From: JANQUM01 sp047630355
GTDB lineage: Bacteria > Bacteroidota > Bacteroidia > Cytophagales > Spirosomataceae
Direction: 5' to 3'
Assembly (NCBI GenBank): GCA_047630355.1
Contig: JBLHXN010000179.1
Span: forward strand, 1-5,975
DNA: 5,975 nucleotides
In this document: positions 5,445 through 5,975 of the stretch, piece by piece
How the letters are laid out: each line of letters starts with the position of its first letter
How positions within the stretch are numbered: the stretch's first letter is position 1
Notes under the pieces: model-generated
The model's input: only the letters and a program-made list of their open reading frames with translations
Told to the model about the DNA's origin: nothing
The model's database searches: none
Made by a program: the position numbers and the translations under genes

Positions 5445-5975
5445 TCAAAACCGATAACCCCGTAAAAACTCCTCTGTTGTCATGCGTTTCTTTCCTTGCA
5501 ATTGAAGTTCTTCAATCGCTAACCAGCCATCAGCAGTTTTGGCGTGGATGAATGTTTTTTCGTCGGTCAGAAAAGTAGTTTCTCTACGGTTAATTTCGAT
5601 GGTGAATTCTACGCTTTTTTCGTATAGTTTCGTGGTCTTGAATACCTTGAGCATTTTATCCATAAAAGTTGTCCAAGCGGCCGGATACGGCGAAAGCCCA
5701 CGAACGAAGTTGTAGATTTCGTCTGTTGATTTCTTCCAGATTATCTCACAATCTTCTTTGAAAATCTTCGGAGCGTGCTTTATTTCGACGTCATCAGGCT
5801 GCGGTATTTGCGGGTAATCGTTGGCCTCAATTGCCCGTACGGTTTTTAATACTAAATCTGCCCCGATTTCCATCAACCTGTCGTGAACTGTTCCGGCGGT
5901 ATCATCTTCAGAAATGGGCGTTGTCTCGTTGTAAATGAGTTGACCCGTATCAATTTCTTTTTCGATAAAAAAAGT
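5445..5975 (-). CDS. fmt: Methionyl-tRNA formyltransferase, C-terminal part (5' end beyond window)
   Basis: The enzyme (EC 2.1.2.9) transfers a formyl group from 10-formyltetrahydrofolate to the methionine on initiator tRNA, in the cytoplasm. The frame stays open to the right edge, and 176 residues are visible of a usual 300-315. The visible fragment begins within the catalytic formyltransferase domain: TFFIEKEIDTG, with the conserved IDTG at fragment residues 8-11, then TAGTVHDRLM. The HAPKI motif (67-71) and VRGLSPYPAAW (91-101) lead into the C-terminal tRNA-binding barrel, and GKKRMTTEEFLRG (161-173) is the family's usual end. In-frame TTG and ATG codons near 5876 are internal and should not be taken as the start, because conserved sequence continues upstream of them. 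The catalytic Asn-His-Asp centre is mostly outside the window. Its TGA stop directly abuts the TAA of the convergent lipoprotein gene. Confidence 0.95.
   Translation of the reverse strand, partial: TFFIEKEIDTGQLIYNETTPISEDDTAGTVHDRLMEIGADLVLKTVRAIEANDYPQIPQPDDVEIKHAPKIFKEDCEIIWKKSTDEIYNFVRGLSPYPAAWTTFMDKMLKVFKTTKLYEKSVEFTIEINRRETTFLTDEKTFIHAKTADGWLAIEELQLQGKKRMTTEEFLRGYRF

Noticed and set aside
5342..5551. Plus-strand open frame spanning the lipoprotein and fmt ends
   Set aside because: It overlaps two well supported genes in other frames and has no family features.
5874..5876. TTG at 5876 as the start of a short 143-residue gene
   Set aside because: Conserved formyltransferase sequence, including IDTG, continues upstream in the same frame to the window edge.

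Overview
The window looks like ordinary chromosomal DNA from a member of the Bacteroidota, probably of the Cytophagales type. The reasons are the moderately AT-rich sequence, AT-rich leaders with no clear Shine-Dalgarno sequence, a secreted protein with a carboxypeptidase-like regulatory domain, a lipoprotein whose first residues after the lipid cysteine are acidic, and the style of the housekeeping proteins. The genus cannot be read from the window.

Layout from left to right: (1) positions 1-61 hold two small hairpins flanked by similar GTGGGTT-type sequences, which look like a short intergenic repeat. (2) 156-878 (+) encodes a secreted protein with a carboxypeptidase-like regulatory domain. 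(3) A two-way hairpin terminator at 886-917 separates it from the convergent asd gene (944-1936, -), encoding aspartate-semialdehyde dehydrogenase. (4) Upstream of asd on the same strand is 5-formyltetrahydrofolate cyclo-ligase, which appears to use a GTG start. (5) A divergent intergenic region with a perfect inverted repeat leads to 2766-4703 (+), a lipoprotein made of five CHRD-type repeats of about 123 residues, followed by a strong intrinsic terminator. (6) 4827-5444 (+) encodes a second lipoprotein, resembling CsgG/LpoB-type proteins. (7) Its stop codon directly abuts the stop codon of a convergent, truncated fmt gene (methionyl-tRNA formyltransferase), which runs off the right edge.

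The metabolic genes are core functions: asd feeds lysine, threonine, methionine and cell-wall diaminopimelate synthesis. The cyclo-ligase and fmt both belong to folate one-carbon metabolism, but they are not adjacent and lie about 2.9 kb apart, so no joint operon is implied. The three envelope proteins have no demonstrated functional link.

The most interesting object is the five-repeat CHRD lipoprotein. All 20 of its histidines fall in one four-histidine pattern repeated five times with invariant spacing, and the pattern resembles the copper-site signature of Cu/Zn superoxide dismutase. Neighbouring repeats are nearly identical as protein but heavily diverged at silent codon positions. No CRISPR array, phage, transposase, tRNA or rRNA was seen.
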